Part shown: in pieces, positions 17,232 through 26,129 of the stretch
Position numbering within the stretch: the first letter of the stretch is position 1
Layout of the letters: the number at the start of each line of letters is the position of its first letter
DNA from: an uncultured Rhodopila sp.
Lineage (GTDB): Bacteria; Pseudomonadota; Alphaproteobacteria; Acetobacterales; Acetobacteraceae
Direction of reading: 5' to 3'
Assembly (NCBI RefSeq): GCF_903915725.1
Contig: NZ_CAIWTY010000001.1
Coordinates: 103,921 to 167,920 of the forward strand
Length of the DNA stretch: 64,000 nt
Notes under the pieces: model-generated
Databases searched by the model: none
Told to the model about the DNA's origin: nothing
The model's input: only the letters and a program-made list of their open reading frames with translations
Made by a program: the position numbers and the translations under genes

Positions 17232-17996
17232 ATGTCGGATGTCATCGTCACGCAGTCCGGCCCGGTGCTGGAAATCCGCTTCAACCGGCCGGAAAAGAAG
17301 AACGCGCTGACCGGGGAGATGTATGACGCGGTCGAATCCGCGTTCAAACGCGCCGACGGGGATCCGGGGATTCGGGTGGTCGTGCTGACGGGGACGGGCG
17401 ATGCCTTCACCAGTGGCAACGACATCAAGGATTTTCAGGCACGGGCGGCGACCGAGGAGGGAATCCAGGTCTCGCTTTTCCTGAACGCTCTGTCCTCGCT
17501 GACGAAACCGCTGGTGGCGGCGGTCAATGGCATGGCTGTCGGCGTTGGAACGACGATGCTGGCCCATGCGGATATCGTGGTGGCGGTGCGGTCGGCGCGT
17601 TTCGTGATGCCGTTCACCAGCCTGGGGCTTGTCCCGGAGGCGGCCAGCTCGCTGCTGTTTCCCCTGCTGGTCGGGCATCAGCGGGCCAGCGCGTTGCTGC
17701 TGCTGGGCGAGACGATCGATGCCGAAACGGCTTATCACTGGGGTTTGGTCAACCGGCTGGTGTCGGATGCCGAACTGATGACTGTAGCGGGGGATTATGC
17801 GGCTCGGCTGGCGGCGCTGCCGCCGGAAGCGGTGCGGCAAACCAAGGCGCTGATCAAGAACGGCCGCCGCGACGTGTCGGGGCGCATCGAGGAGGAGCTG
17901 GCGTTGTTCCGTCACCGGTTGCGCTCGGCCGAGGCGGCGGAGGCGTTTCAGGCTTTCGTTGAGAAACGCAATCCGGATTTTTCGCGGTTTTCGTAG
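17232..17996 (+). CDS. Enoyl-CoA hydratase/isomerase family protein
   Basis: 254 residues, the normal crotonase-fold length. Oxyanion-hole segments FTSGNDIKDFQ and NGMAVGVGTTMLAHADIV are present, and the catalytic-glutamate region reads FTSLGLVPEAASSLLFPLLVG. C-terminal helix ends in FVEKRNPDFSRFS. Probably hydrates or isomerises an acyl-CoA in fatty-acid or related degradation. A ribosome-binding site (GGGAGAG) precedes the ATG at 17232. It is not next to other beta-oxidation genes, so its substrate is undefined. Confidence 0.9.
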   Translation: MSDVIVTQSGPVLEIRFNRPEKKNALTGEMYDAVESAFKRADGDPGIRVVVLTGTGDAFTSGNDIKDFQARAATEEGIQVSLFLNALSSLTKPLVAAVNGMAVGVGTTMLAHADIVVAVRSARFVMPFTSLGLVPEAASSLLFPLLVGHQRASALLLLGETIDAETAYHWGLVNRLVSDAELMTVAGDYAARLAALPPEAVRQTKALIKNGRRDVSGRIEEELALFRHRLRSAEAAEAFQAFVEKRNPDFSRFS

Positions 17997-18037
17997 CCGC
18001 CAGATGCCACCCCGGCACCGTCGTCCGATCGGGTATT

Positions 18038-18178
18038 TCAGATGGTCGCCAACGTAATGCCGAGCTTGCCGGCGGCCGGCGAGAGCGAAATCCGCTCATA
18101 GCGGCCGTCCGATAAGCGCCTCAAAGCCTCAAGCGGCCCGGCGCTGGCGCCGGGAGCGTTGGTCGGCACATCCGTCAA
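18038..18178 (-). CDS. Possible 46-residue small ORF at the end of the NCS2 permease operon
   Basis: Begins with TTG at 18178 inside the permease stop (ATTGA overlap), or with GTG at 18169, and ends with TGA at 18038-18040. The peptide is protein-like: it contains GPLEALRRLSDGRYERISLSP and ends KLGITLATI. It is too short for ordinary gene finders. No family is recognised; it could be a genuine small protein translationally coupled to the permease, or the 3' remnant of a deleted gene. Evidence is only the overlap, the composition and the absence of stops over 46 codons. Confidence 0.4.
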   Translation of the reverse strand: MTDVPTNAPGASAGPLEALRRLSDGRYERISLSPAAGKLGITLATI

Positions 18179-19767
18179 TCAGCCTCGGCCGCCACCGCGC
18201 CATGGGACTCCATCGCCAGCGGGTGGAATTGCGCATAGCGCGAGCAGTAGAAAAGTATTCCGGCCACCGCGAGATAGGCCACCGCAACCGCGGGCGAACT
18301 GTTTATCCCGATCCCCTCCGCCCCGTGGATGAACCCGAAGAACGTCAGGACCGTCCCGGCCAGGGCAAACGCAGCGGCTCTTTCGAAGGCGCGGTCAATG
18401 ATGAACACCGTGATGGCGCCGAGGATGATGCCCGCCAGGGTGGCACCCCCGCCCAAAGTCGCCAACCCGTCATACAGCACCCCGACCTGCGCCAGCTTGC
18501 CGGTGCCGACCGCGGCGGCGTTGGTTCCTGCGGCACCAAGCGCATTATCGATCTGGGTTTTTCCCCAGGCGGCCAACTGCGGCAGCAACGCCAGCACGAT
18601 CGCCGGCGCATGGCGATGCGGCGATTCCTGAAAAGCCTGCGACCCAATCAGCATCCCAATGTAAAGCAGGATCGGCAGGATCGCAACGACCGGGATCAGG
18701 GCGCTGATAACTGCGATGATGCCAAGCCATGTCAATATCAGAACGATGATGCCGGTCATCGCGGAGTAGCCGATTCGGCCGCCCATCGATTTCCAGCCGG
18801 GGTGGCCGATATAGACAGCGTTGATGAACGGATTTCCCATCAGGCAGCCGATCAGGCTGATGATGCCGTCGGCCGTCAGCACGCGGATGGTCGGGAAACT
18901 GTCTCCGGCCGCGGCGGCGCTTTCGACATTATCCAGCGCCTCGATCAGGTCGTAGATGCCAAAGGGAATCGCCGTGACAAGAATGATCCCGAGATATTTG
19001 AAGCCATCGAAAGTATAGTTGAACGCCGGCATCGGCAGGGAAAAGCCGAAGTTCGAGACGGATGCGCCAAGCTTGGCGATACTGAGATCGCCGTAGCCCA
19101 AACCCAGCGCGGTCGACACCCAGGCGATAAGGGTGCCCACGGCGATTGCCACAAGCCCGCCCGGAACGCCGCCGAAATAGCGCACGCCACCGAACCAGTT
19201 CGCCAGAATGACCGCGAAGCAGACAACGCCGATCACCGGGGTTGTGAAAACCTGCGCTGCCGGGCTCATGGAAATGAATGTGATGGAAATCCCCGCCAGC
19301 GAACCGAGCAATGCCGCGCGCGGCGTGATCTTGCGGATATACGGCCCGACGAAACCGCCCAGCATCAGGACAAAACTCTGGATAAACACCCAGGTCAGCC
19401 CTGCCTCCCAAGCCTGGACCGGATCATTCGTTGCCAGTTTGATCGGCAGCATGACGACGAAAGTGACCACAAACATGTGAGGAACGCTGATGCCCGAAGG
19501 TAGCGCGCAAACATCGCTGCGGCCCGTCTTGCGCGCCAGGTTCCAGGCCAGGAACGCATAATATCCCGTGCTCAGGAACAGCATCAGTCCCAGCGCCGGT
19601 AATATTCGCCCGAACACCAGCGCATCGGGCATCTTCAGCACGAAGCGCAGCAAGCCGGTCAGGACCAGAACGTTGACCAGGATGTTTGTTCCGAATCCAA
19701 ACAAAGCATTCCAGTCGCCCGCAACCCAGAACTTCGGCCGAAAATCGGCTGCCGTGTTTCCGCTCAT
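18175..19767 (-). CDS. NCS2-like (xanthine/uracil permease superfamily) transporter
   Basis: 530 residues with about 12-14 hydrophobic segments. It resembles the NCS2/AzgA-type nucleobase permease fold: GDWNALFGFGTNILVNVLVLTGL at the N-terminus, LPSGISVPHMFVVT, and the conserved PFGIYDLIEALDNVESAAAAGDSFPT followed by CLMGNPFINAVYIGHPGWKSMGGRIGYS. Starts 16 bases after the biuret-hydrolase-like gene, with GGGAG 7 bases before the ATG, so the two form an operon. The substrate is unknown; context suggests a small ureido or amide compound such as biuret or a related heterocycle. That substrate is inference only. Confidence 0.85.
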   Translation of the reverse strand: MSGNTAADFRPKFWVAGDWNALFGFGTNILVNVLVLTGLLRFVLKMPDALVFGRILPALGLMLFLSTGYYAFLAWNLARKTGRSDVCALPSGISVPHMFVVTFVVMLPIKLATNDPVQAWEAGLTWVFIQSFVLMLGGFVGPYIRKITPRAALLGSLAGISITFISMSPAAQVFTTPVIGVVCFAVILANWFGGVRYFGGVPGGLVAIAVGTLIAWVSTALGLGYGDLSIAKLGASVSNFGFSLPMPAFNYTFDGFKYLGIILVTAIPFGIYDLIEALDNVESAAAAGDSFPTIRVLTADGIISLIGCLMGNPFINAVYIGHPGWKSMGGRIGYSAMTGIIVLILTWLGIIAVISALIPVVAILPILLYIGMLIGSQAFQESPHRHAPAIVLALLPQLAAWGKTQIDNALGAAGTNAAAVGTGKLAQVGVLYDGLATLGGGATLAGIILGAITVFIIDRAFERAAAFALAGTVLTFFGFIHGAEGIGINSSPAVAVAYLAVAGILFYCSRYAQFHPLAMESHGAVAAEAD

Positions 19768-19783
19768 GCTGCCGCTCCCTTAA

Positions 19784-20443
19784 TCAGTTGATTGCCGTCA
19801 GGACCGCCGCCGACGGCGCGACCCAGCCGAAAATGCCGCCCTGCGCCTTGATCATCCGAAGACCCATGGCGTGGAATTCCGGGAAGTACGACCCGCAGCA
19901 GTCGGAGACGACCAGGCAGTCATAGCCGCGGTCGTTGGCTTCCCGCACCGTGGTGTTGACGCAGACTTCCGTCGTGACACCGGTCACCACAAGCTGGCTG
20001 ATGCCGCGGTTCCGCAGGATTGCGTCCAGGTCTGTGGCGAAGAATGCGCCCTTGCCGGGCTTGTCGATCACCGCTTCACCCGCGGCTGGATAGAGTTCGG
20101 GGATAATGTCGTGACCTTCCTCGCCACGCACCAGAATCCGGCCCATCGGGCCCGGATCGCCGATACAGGTGGCGCTTCGCCCGCGAATTTTCTTCGCCGG
20201 CGGCAAATCGGCCAGGTCCGGGCGATGGCCTTCGCGGGTGTGGATCACCAGGCCGCCGGCCTTTCGCCAGGCGGCGAGCAGCGTCTTGTTCGGCTCGATC
20301 GTGCGGCGAAGTTGCGAAACGTCGTTGCCAAGCATTTCGCCGAAGCCGCCGGGTTCAAGAAAATCCCGCTGCATATCGATGATCAGCAGCGCGGCGGCAG
20401 GAAGGTTCAAAGTGTATTCATACGGCTCCGCCTCGACGATCAT
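19784..20443 (-). CDS. biuH: Isochorismatase-fold cysteine hydrolase, biuret amidohydrolase-like
   Basis: 219 residues from the ATG at 20443. Catalytic triad of the family is Asp23 (IIDMQRDF), Lys128 (IDKPGKG) and Cys161 (TTEVCVNTT). From memory, Rhizobium BiuH uses Asp36, Lys142, Cys175 and a selectivity residue Gln215. Lys128, Cys161 and Gln201 (in KAQGGIFG) all sit at a constant offset of 14 from these, and Asp23 at 13. Blocks HTREGHRPDLADLP, EANDRGYDC and SDCCG also agree. The reaction would be biuret to allophanate plus ammonia. No allophanate hydrolase genes (atzE/atzH) are adjacent, so another ureido substrate is possible. The start has a G-rich stretch 6 bases upstream. Confidence 0.75.
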   Translation of the reverse strand: MIVEAEPYEYTLNLPAAALLIIDMQRDFLEPGGFGEMLGNDVSQLRRTIEPNKTLLAAWRKAGGLVIHTREGHRPDLADLPPAKKIRGRSATCIGDPGPMGRILVRGEEGHDIIPELYPAAGEAVIDKPGKGAFFATDLDAILRNRGISQLVVTGVTTEVCVNTTVREANDRGYDCLVVSDCCGSYFPEFHAMGLRMIKAQGGIFGWVAPSAAVLTAIN

Positions 20444-20672
20444 GCCAGCCCCCGAGCGATAAATTAATACCACTTCACGATGCAACTTTAAGGCCAGTAT
20501 CGAGCGGCCTTTCCTGTGCGAGGAGCCATGGACACGGCGCGATGCAGGACGGGTTGATCGCCGCGGACGGTTTTACACGCGGCTGGTGGGCACCTGATGC
20601 CGGGGGCGGCGGCATCGAAGCCCCGGGCGGGTCAGGACCACCGCCGGGTCGTCAATCCCTTCATCGGCCGGA

Positions 20673-23234
20673 TCAGGCCGGCGCCACCGCGAGCAACGTC
20701 TCGATCCGGTCGGACAGTTGCCCGGCCGCGACCGGTTTGCGCACCAATGCAAACGATTTGTCCAGCGCGCCACCGACAGCCAGTTGAGCACCATGACCGG
20801 CGTAGCCGGTCAACAGCACGGCCGGCAGCCCCGGGCGGATGCGCTGCGCCTCCCGAATGACCGTCAGGCCATCCATCCCGGGCATCGACAGGTCGCTGAC
20901 CAGAACGTCCACCGCCTCGGACGTGCGCAGCAGAGCCAGCGCCTCGGAACCGCTCTCCAGGACGATGACTGCGTAGCCCGCATCGCCAAGGGTCGCCGCA
21001 AGCGTATCCCGCACCATCGCCTCGTCATCCACCAGCACCACCCGCCGCGGCCGATCGGCCGGGGTGCGAAGCGGGGCCGGAACGCCGGCGGGCGGCGCGG
21101 TGTCCGCCGGATCGGCCGCCGGCAACCACAAGGTGACCACGGTGCCGCGGCCGCGCGCGCTGTCGATCGTCATGCCGCCGCCGCTTTGCTCGGTGAAGCC
21201 CTTCACCATCGACAGGCCCAGGCCGGTCCCCTGACCGACCGGCTTGGTGGTGAAGAACGGCTCCGGCGCGCGAGCGAGCATCGTCCGGTCCATCCCCGTC
21301 CCATTATCCGAGACTGTCAGGCGGACATACCGTCCCGGCCGCAAATACGCCGGGTGGCCCGCAGCATCCGCCACCATCTCGGTTGCAGCGACAAAACGCA
21401 GCGTGCCGCCGTTGGGCATGGCATCACGTGCATTGGTGGCAAGGTTTACCAGCGCGGTTTCCAATTGCCCTTTGTCCGCCAGCACCGGCGGCAAGCTATC
21501 GGCGATATCGACGGAGACGGCGATCGGACTACCCAGCGTGTGGCTTAATACCTCGCGCAGGTCATGCAGAAGCGCCATCGGCTCGACCGTTTCGGCACGC
21601 AGTTCGCCCCGGCGCGCGAACGAGAGCAATCGGCGGGTGATCGACGCGCCGCGGCCGGTTGCCTCCAGGATCATCCTGGCAAACCGCCCGATGCTTTCGT
21701 CGCCGGCGGCAGCGCGCCGATCGATCAGACTGGCGGCGCCTTGCACGGCTTGCAGGATGTTGTTGAAATCGTGCGCAATGCCACCGGCCAGTTGCCCGAG
21801 GGCCTGCATCCGTTCGGCATGCGCTGCGCGCGCCTGCGCCTCGGCCAGCGCCCCTTCGTTGGCTTTTCGTTCGGTAATGTCCGTATAGGTGCAGACGACG
21901 CCACCGTCCGGAAGGGTCTGGCTGCGGACCTCCAGAACCGTTCCGTTGGGCCGGGTGCGCTCGTAGACGTAGTCGCGAAGAGGCGCACCCTTTTCGCGCA
22001 GCAGCCGAGCAAGCGTTGGAGCCCATGACGCTTCGTCACCGAACTCGTTGTTGGCCATCTGCCAGGCGACGACGTCCCTGAGCATGATCCGGCCGGTCAC
22101 CAACTCCGGCGGCAGACCCAGCAGATCGATGGCGCGCTGATTGACCACGGGCACGCTTCCGTCGGCGCGGATCATGGCGATGCCCTGCGACATGTTTTCC
22201 AGCGTCACGGCCAGGGTTTGGCGAGAGTCGATCAGCAGGCGGCGCTGGCGCTGCATCGCCAGGCCGGCGACGATCATGGCCACCGACAGAATGATGCCGG
22301 CGGCCATATAAAGCCGCTTGTTGCGCTCATAGGCGGCGAACACATCGCTTGCGGCCAGGCCGACCGCCACGACCAGCGGATATCCCTGCAGCCGGCGGAA
22401 GCTGACGATCCGTTCGACCTGGTCGATATCGCTGATTGTGCGAAAACTGCCGCTCACGGCGCCATTGAGCAATCGGCTCTGCGTTCCCGCTGGCAACTGG
22501 CGGCCGATCAAGGAAGCGGATACCGGGGCGCGGGCCAGGATGTCGCCACTTGTCCTCGCCAGGATGATCGTCCCGTTGCCTACGGCAATCGACCCATAGA
22601 AGCGGGACAGATAGTTCGGGTCGAGCGACACCACGGCGATTCCATCGAACGAACCGTCCGGGGCCAGGAGCTTGCGGACAAACTGAATGCTCCACTTGTT
22701 CGATTGGCGGCCAATCAACGGCCGGCTGATGAAGAGCGTGTCGTCTTTGCTATCCTTCTGAACCTGAAAATGTTCGCGATCGGAGATATTTATCGCTGGG
22801 TCGAGGGGACCGAGATTGGTCCAGATCGCCCTGCCGTCGCGGTCCGCCATGGAGATTTGCACGTGCAGGTCGTTCAGAAATGAATGGTTTTCCGCCCAGC
22901 GCTGCTGAAGAAACACCGCCTGGTGCTCCTCGTACTCGTCGCGCAGGAACAGCAGCGTCTGGTCGACGGCCTCGACCGTCCGGGTAATGCTCTCTTCGAA
23001 GGTCCGCGCCAAATTGGCGGTATCCTTCGCCGCACCCTGTTCGGCCAGCGTTCGATCGTGCCACAGGGTCAACCCGATGCCGGCCCACAGAAACGCGAGA
23101 GCCAGCATGATCGCCAGCCAGCGCCAGGGCTGCTCCCGGATAGTGTAAGGCGTCAGACGAGGCAACGCGGACCTCAGCCGCCGGCCGGGGGCTGAAACAT
23201 GGCCATCTCCATGGCTGAGCACCAAAGCCTTCAA
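20673..23234 (-). CDS. Membrane hybrid sensor histidine kinase/response regulator
   Basis: 853 residues. Membrane helix at about 42-60, an extracytoplasmic double-Cache-like sensor region to about 305, second helix at about 310-330, then a PAS domain (VTLENMSQGIAMIRADGSVPVVNQRA), the HisKA dimerisation helix with phospho-acceptor His near residue 487 in GGIAHDFNNIL, an HATPase with N, G1 and G2 boxes (NLATNARDAMP, DNGTGMD, GQGTGLGLSMVKG), and a C-terminal receiver with Asp near residue 780 (VLVSDLSMPGMDG). The signal may be a small organic ligand. No separate output regulator gene is adjacent, so its downstream target is unknown; it may pass phosphate to a distant phosphotransfer protein. Confidence 0.92.
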   Translation of the reverse strand: MKALVLSHGDGHVSAPGRRLRSALPRLTPYTIREQPWRWLAIMLALAFLWAGIGLTLWHDRTLAEQGAAKDTANLARTFEESITRTVEAVDQTLLFLRDEYEEHQAVFLQQRWAENHSFLNDLHVQISMADRDGRAIWTNLGPLDPAINISDREHFQVQKDSKDDTLFISRPLIGRQSNKWSIQFVRKLLAPDGSFDGIAVVSLDPNYLSRFYGSIAVGNGTIILARTSGDILARAPVSASLIGRQLPAGTQSRLLNGAVSGSFRTISDIDQVERIVSFRRLQGYPLVVAVGLAASDVFAAYERNKRLYMAAGIILSVAMIVAGLAMQRQRRLLIDSRQTLAVTLENMSQGIAMIRADGSVPVVNQRAIDLLGLPPELVTGRIMLRDVVAWQMANNEFGDEASWAPTLARLLREKGAPLRDYVYERTRPNGTVLEVRSQTLPDGGVVCTYTDITERKANEGALAEAQARAAHAERMQALGQLAGGIAHDFNNILQAVQGAASLIDRRAAAGDESIGRFARMILEATGRGASITRRLLSFARRGELRAETVEPMALLHDLREVLSHTLGSPIAVSVDIADSLPPVLADKGQLETALVNLATNARDAMPNGGTLRFVAATEMVADAAGHPAYLRPGRYVRLTVSDNGTGMDRTMLARAPEPFFTTKPVGQGTGLGLSMVKGFTEQSGGGMTIDSARGRGTVVTLWLPAADPADTAPPAGVPAPLRTPADRPRRVVLVDDEAMVRDTLAATLGDAGYAVIVLESGSEALALLRTSEAVDVLVSDLSMPGMDGLTVIREAQRIRPGLPAVLLTGYAGHGAQLAVGGALDKSFALVRKPVAAGQLSDRIETLLAVAPA

Positions 23235-23324
23235 ACGATTCGTTGCAGCAGAACAAAACGTGGTTCAGCGCAACTGTTGGGCCGTTTAACACATTTTCCG
23301 TTTGTCGCGCACGAAATCCAACCG

Positions 23325-24629
23325 TCAGAACAGCGAAACTCCCGCCGGAGAGCGATCCTCGCGAGCCAAAGCGGCGGCGATGCGCAGGCCCGGGCAGACC
23401 ACCCGGATCACCGGGATGTCGAACTCCGGGCGCCCCAAATTTTGGGCATAAGGCGTCAATCCGCTCGCTTCAAGGCGATCCCGCAGCCGCCGCAGCGCTT
23501 CCGAAGCGTCGCCTGCCGTCAGATCGGACGCGGGCTCCGGCGGCAGATGCGGCCGCAGCGCCTCGACCCTGGCAGCATCCAGTCGCCTATACCTTTGGCG
23601 CGCGCGGCGATCCGCCTCATTCAACGAGGCTTCTCCCCGCACAGACAGCTTGGTTTCCACAAGGCGGTATCCGAGTTCGAACTGCGCCATCTCCAGTATC
23701 GCGGCGCGCGCCGCGCCCGCCGCGGTCAGGCCGGCGGCGAAGCCAAGGCAGACGCCCCGTCCTCCGCGATTGCAGGAGACGGCGGCCAGGCACGGGACCC
23801 GCAGGTCCGCGGACGTGATATCGAGCAGCCACGTCATCCGGCCGGTGGCTGCACCGCGAAGCTGCGCCAGCAGAGCTGAACCGACGGTTGAGGCTGGCGA
23901 ATCGAGGGCTACGGCGCGTGGGGGGCGCCCTTCGTTCCACCAGGTGGTGACTGCGTGCCGCTCGATCAGTTCGAGCAATGCGGCGACAGTGGCCGAAATC
24001 GCGTCCCTGCCGGCTGCGCATCCGATGCTCAGCGGCCACGGCACGTCAACGTCCCGCTCGGCTCCCGGGCGGCGCAGGCAAAGATCGAGCGGTAGGCGCA
24101 CCGGACCGCCATTGGCCAGGTCCACCGCCACGATCCAGTCGATGGGTATGGCGTCGGGGCGCCGGAGGAACGGGTGCAGGTTGTCCCATATTTCTGTCAG
24201 CGGTCCCGGCTCGATCGCCGCGTCCGCCGGCAGCCGTTCGGCCGGGTCGCCCGGCCGGCGGAAGGTTGACAGGTATTCGACACCCTCGCCGATGCAGCCT
24301 TCGAAGGCGGACTGGAACGTGACCCCTTTGCCGCCAACCCCTCCCACCGGCCCGGACAGCCCAAGGCAAGCCGGATCGGCCTCCGCCCCGACCACGATCA
24401 GTCCGGGCGCATCAATGGACTCCAGAGTGAAGACACGGGTTAAGCGGGCAGCCGCCCGCAAGATCCGGGCGCGGCGGGGATCCAACGACGCGGCGCCATC
24501 GTCGTAGCCGAGCCTACGCAGCCATTCCAAGGCATACCCATCGGCCCTGGCGGTGCCGGAGAGCGCGGCGGCACAGGCCAGGAACACGTCCGCGAGCGAG
24601 GCCGTTTCCTGTTGCGCCGCGAGTGTCAT
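23325..24629 (-). CDS. YcaO-like family protein
   Basis: 434 residues from the ATG at 24629. YcaO ATP-binding features are visible: QSAFEGCIGEGVEYLS (Sx3E-type motif), ATVAALLELIERHAVTTWW (second Mg/ATP motif), and GFAAGLTAAGAARAAILEMAQFELG. YcaO enzymes activate peptide backbone amides with ATP to make azolines or thioamides, or support methylthiolation of ribosomal protein S12. The C-terminus ends SPAGVSLF and lacks the proline-rich tail of azoline-forming members. No TfuA partner, dehydrogenase or precursor-peptide gene is seen nearby. It is divergent from the MFS gene and downstream of nothing obvious; substrate unknown. Confidence 0.88.
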   Translation of the reverse strand: MTLAAQQETASLADVFLACAAALSGTARADGYALEWLRRLGYDDGAASLDPRRARILRAAARLTRVFTLESIDAPGLIVVGAEADPACLGLSGPVGGVGGKGVTFQSAFEGCIGEGVEYLSTFRRPGDPAERLPADAAIEPGPLTEIWDNLHPFLRRPDAIPIDWIVAVDLANGGPVRLPLDLCLRRPGAERDVDVPWPLSIGCAAGRDAISATVAALLELIERHAVTTWWNEGRPPRAVALDSPASTVGSALLAQLRGAATGRMTWLLDITSADLRVPCLAAVSCNRGGRGVCLGFAAGLTAAGAARAAILEMAQFELGYRLVETKLSVRGEASLNEADRRARQRYRRLDAARVEALRPHLPPEPASDLTAGDASEALRRLRDRLEASGLTPYAQNLGRPEFDIPVIRVVCPGLRIAAALAREDRSPAGVSLF

Positions 24630-24767
24630 TGGCGATTCCCAGAGGCCGTATCCCATCCCGGAGCTTCGCGCGCACGCTGGCACCGCCACGCCAACCGGTC
24701 AACATCGACGCCACGCCGCTTGAGTGTCAGATTCCGGCTCCCGTCAAATCGGAGGAGTCCGGACGAG

Positions 24768-25994
24768 ATGGCCAGCCAGCGGCGCATAAGCGGCGAGACC
24801 ACCGCCAACCAGCTCCGGTCGATGCCGTTCTGGCCGCTGGCCGCCACCCTGGCGGTGCAGACCCTGGCAACAATGGCGCTGTATTCCATCCCGGCCGTCG
24901 CGCCGGAGGTGGCGCGGGACCTAAACGTCAGCGGCACTCTCGTCGGCAGCTTCGTCGCCATGGCGTATGGTGTTGGCATCCTGTCCGCGCTGGTGTCGCC
25001 GGGCTTGGTCATCCGCTACGGCGGCGTCCGCGCGACTCAGGCCGTGCTGCTCGCTGCCGCCGGCATGCTGGTGCTTGCCGCATGCGGCAGCGGAGTCACC
25101 GGCCTCGCTTGGTCCGCCGTCGTGCTTGGGCTTGGCTACGGCGCGGCTGCCCCGGCCAGCACCCATCTGCTGGTGCCCCAGACTCCCCGGCCAGTGTTCA
25201 ACCTTGTCATGTCGCTGCGCCAGATCGGCGTCCCGCTCGGCGGCGTCCTGGCCGCGCTGATCCTGCCGCCTCTGACGCTGGCCATCGGCTGGCGCCCGGC
25301 CCTGATGCTGGAGCTCGGCCCCGTCCTGCTGTTGGCCGTCCTTATGCAGCTTCCCCGCCGGCACTGGGACAGTGGCCGCGAGTCCGGGCGCCGCGTGTTC
25401 GGACCTGCGCTGCTGCAACCCTTCGCCCTGCTGGCCGAGTCGCGGTTCCGGCGGCTATCGGTCGCGGCGTTCGTCTATGCCGGGCTGGCGCTATGCCTGA
25501 CCGCATTCATGACCATGCAACTGACGACGGTGGTTGGGCTGTCCCTCGTGCAGGCGGGGCAGATCCTCGCCGCATACCAGATCGCCGGCTCGATCAGCCG
25601 CCCCATCTGGGGATGGATCGCCGATCGGCTGCTGTCGCCGGCTCAGACCTTGGCGGTGCATGGGGTGGGGATGGCGGTCTGCGCCTGCCTGACCGGGTTC
25701 TACAGCTCGGTCTGGCCGCCCTGGGCGGTCCTGACCAACGCCATGCTGGCGGGCTGCACCGCTGGCGGATACACTGGCGTGGCCTACGCGGAGTATGCTG
25801 CGCTCGGCGGTGCGCGGCGGACCGAGGCGACCGGTCTGGGCACCGCGATCCTGTTTGCCGGGGGCATGGCGGTGCCGCCCTTGTTCGGCTTGGCCGTAAC
25901 GGCGCTGGGCGGCTATCGCACAAGCTACCTGATTGGCGCTGCCGCTGCGCTGGCCAGCGGGGTGCTGATGGCGCTGCCGCAACGGGGGAGGTGA
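24768..25994 (+). CDS. MFS transporter
   Basis: 408 residues with about 12 membrane segments, the usual length of a 12-TM major facilitator. After a hydrophilic 20-residue N-terminus the first helix is FWPLAATLAVQTLATMALYSIP; the loop 2-3 region reads GLVIRYGGVRATQ, and helix 5 contains SLRQIGVPLGGVLAALI, like cyanate/NarK-type or glucarate-type members. Substrate and direction unknown. GGAGGAG lies about 10 bases before the ATG at 24768; in-frame ATGs further upstream have no membrane or homology value. Divergent from the YcaO gene across about 140 bases, so the two may share regulation. Confidence 0.88.
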   Translation: MASQRRISGETTANQLRSMPFWPLAATLAVQTLATMALYSIPAVAPEVARDLNVSGTLVGSFVAMAYGVGILSALVSPGLVIRYGGVRATQAVLLAAAGMLVLAACGSGVTGLAWSAVVLGLGYGAAAPASTHLLVPQTPRPVFNLVMSLRQIGVPLGGVLAALILPPLTLAIGWRPALMLELGPVLLLAVLMQLPRRHWDSGRESGRRVFGPALLQPFALLAESRFRRLSVAAFVYAGLALCLTAFMTMQLTTVVGLSLVQAGQILAAYQIAGSISRPIWGWIADRLLSPAQTLAVHGVGMAVCACLTGFYSSVWPPWAVLTNAMLAGCTAGGYTGVAYAEYAALGGARRTEATGLGTAILFAGGMAVPPLFGLAVTALGGYRTSYLIGAAAALASGVLMALPQRGR

Positions 25995-26109
25995 GTGGAG
26001 GGCGTGAAAGCCGGAAGTTGGCATAGCAACCGCTGGCGTCATTGCCCGGCTTGTGACGAGCTCGCGGCGCCCTACCATGCAAATATCCGGCGCGGCACGT
26101 GCCGCTGGA

Positions 26110-26129
26110 CGTCATGGCGGGCGCAGGCC
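26110..26129. repeat. Truncated half-copy of the cruciform repeat
   Basis: Twenty bases identical to one arm of the 38057-38136 element (CGTCATGGCGGGC-GCAGGCC, read in reverse complement there). Only the outer arm and its hairpin start remain; the inner CATCCACGCC arm is missing. It abuts the stop codon of the aldo/keto reductase gene, so insertion or deletion may have reshaped that gene's end. Confidence 0.6.

Noticed and set aside
18202..19503. 433-codon plus-strand frame opposite the NCS2-like permease
   Set aside because: Gln/Arg/Asp-rich shadow; the minus strand encodes consistent membrane helices and conserved permease blocks.
23235..23324. RiPP precursor peptide next to the YcaO gene
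   Set aside because: Only 90 bases, with no start-plus-ribosome-binding-site combination or leader/core pattern on either strand.
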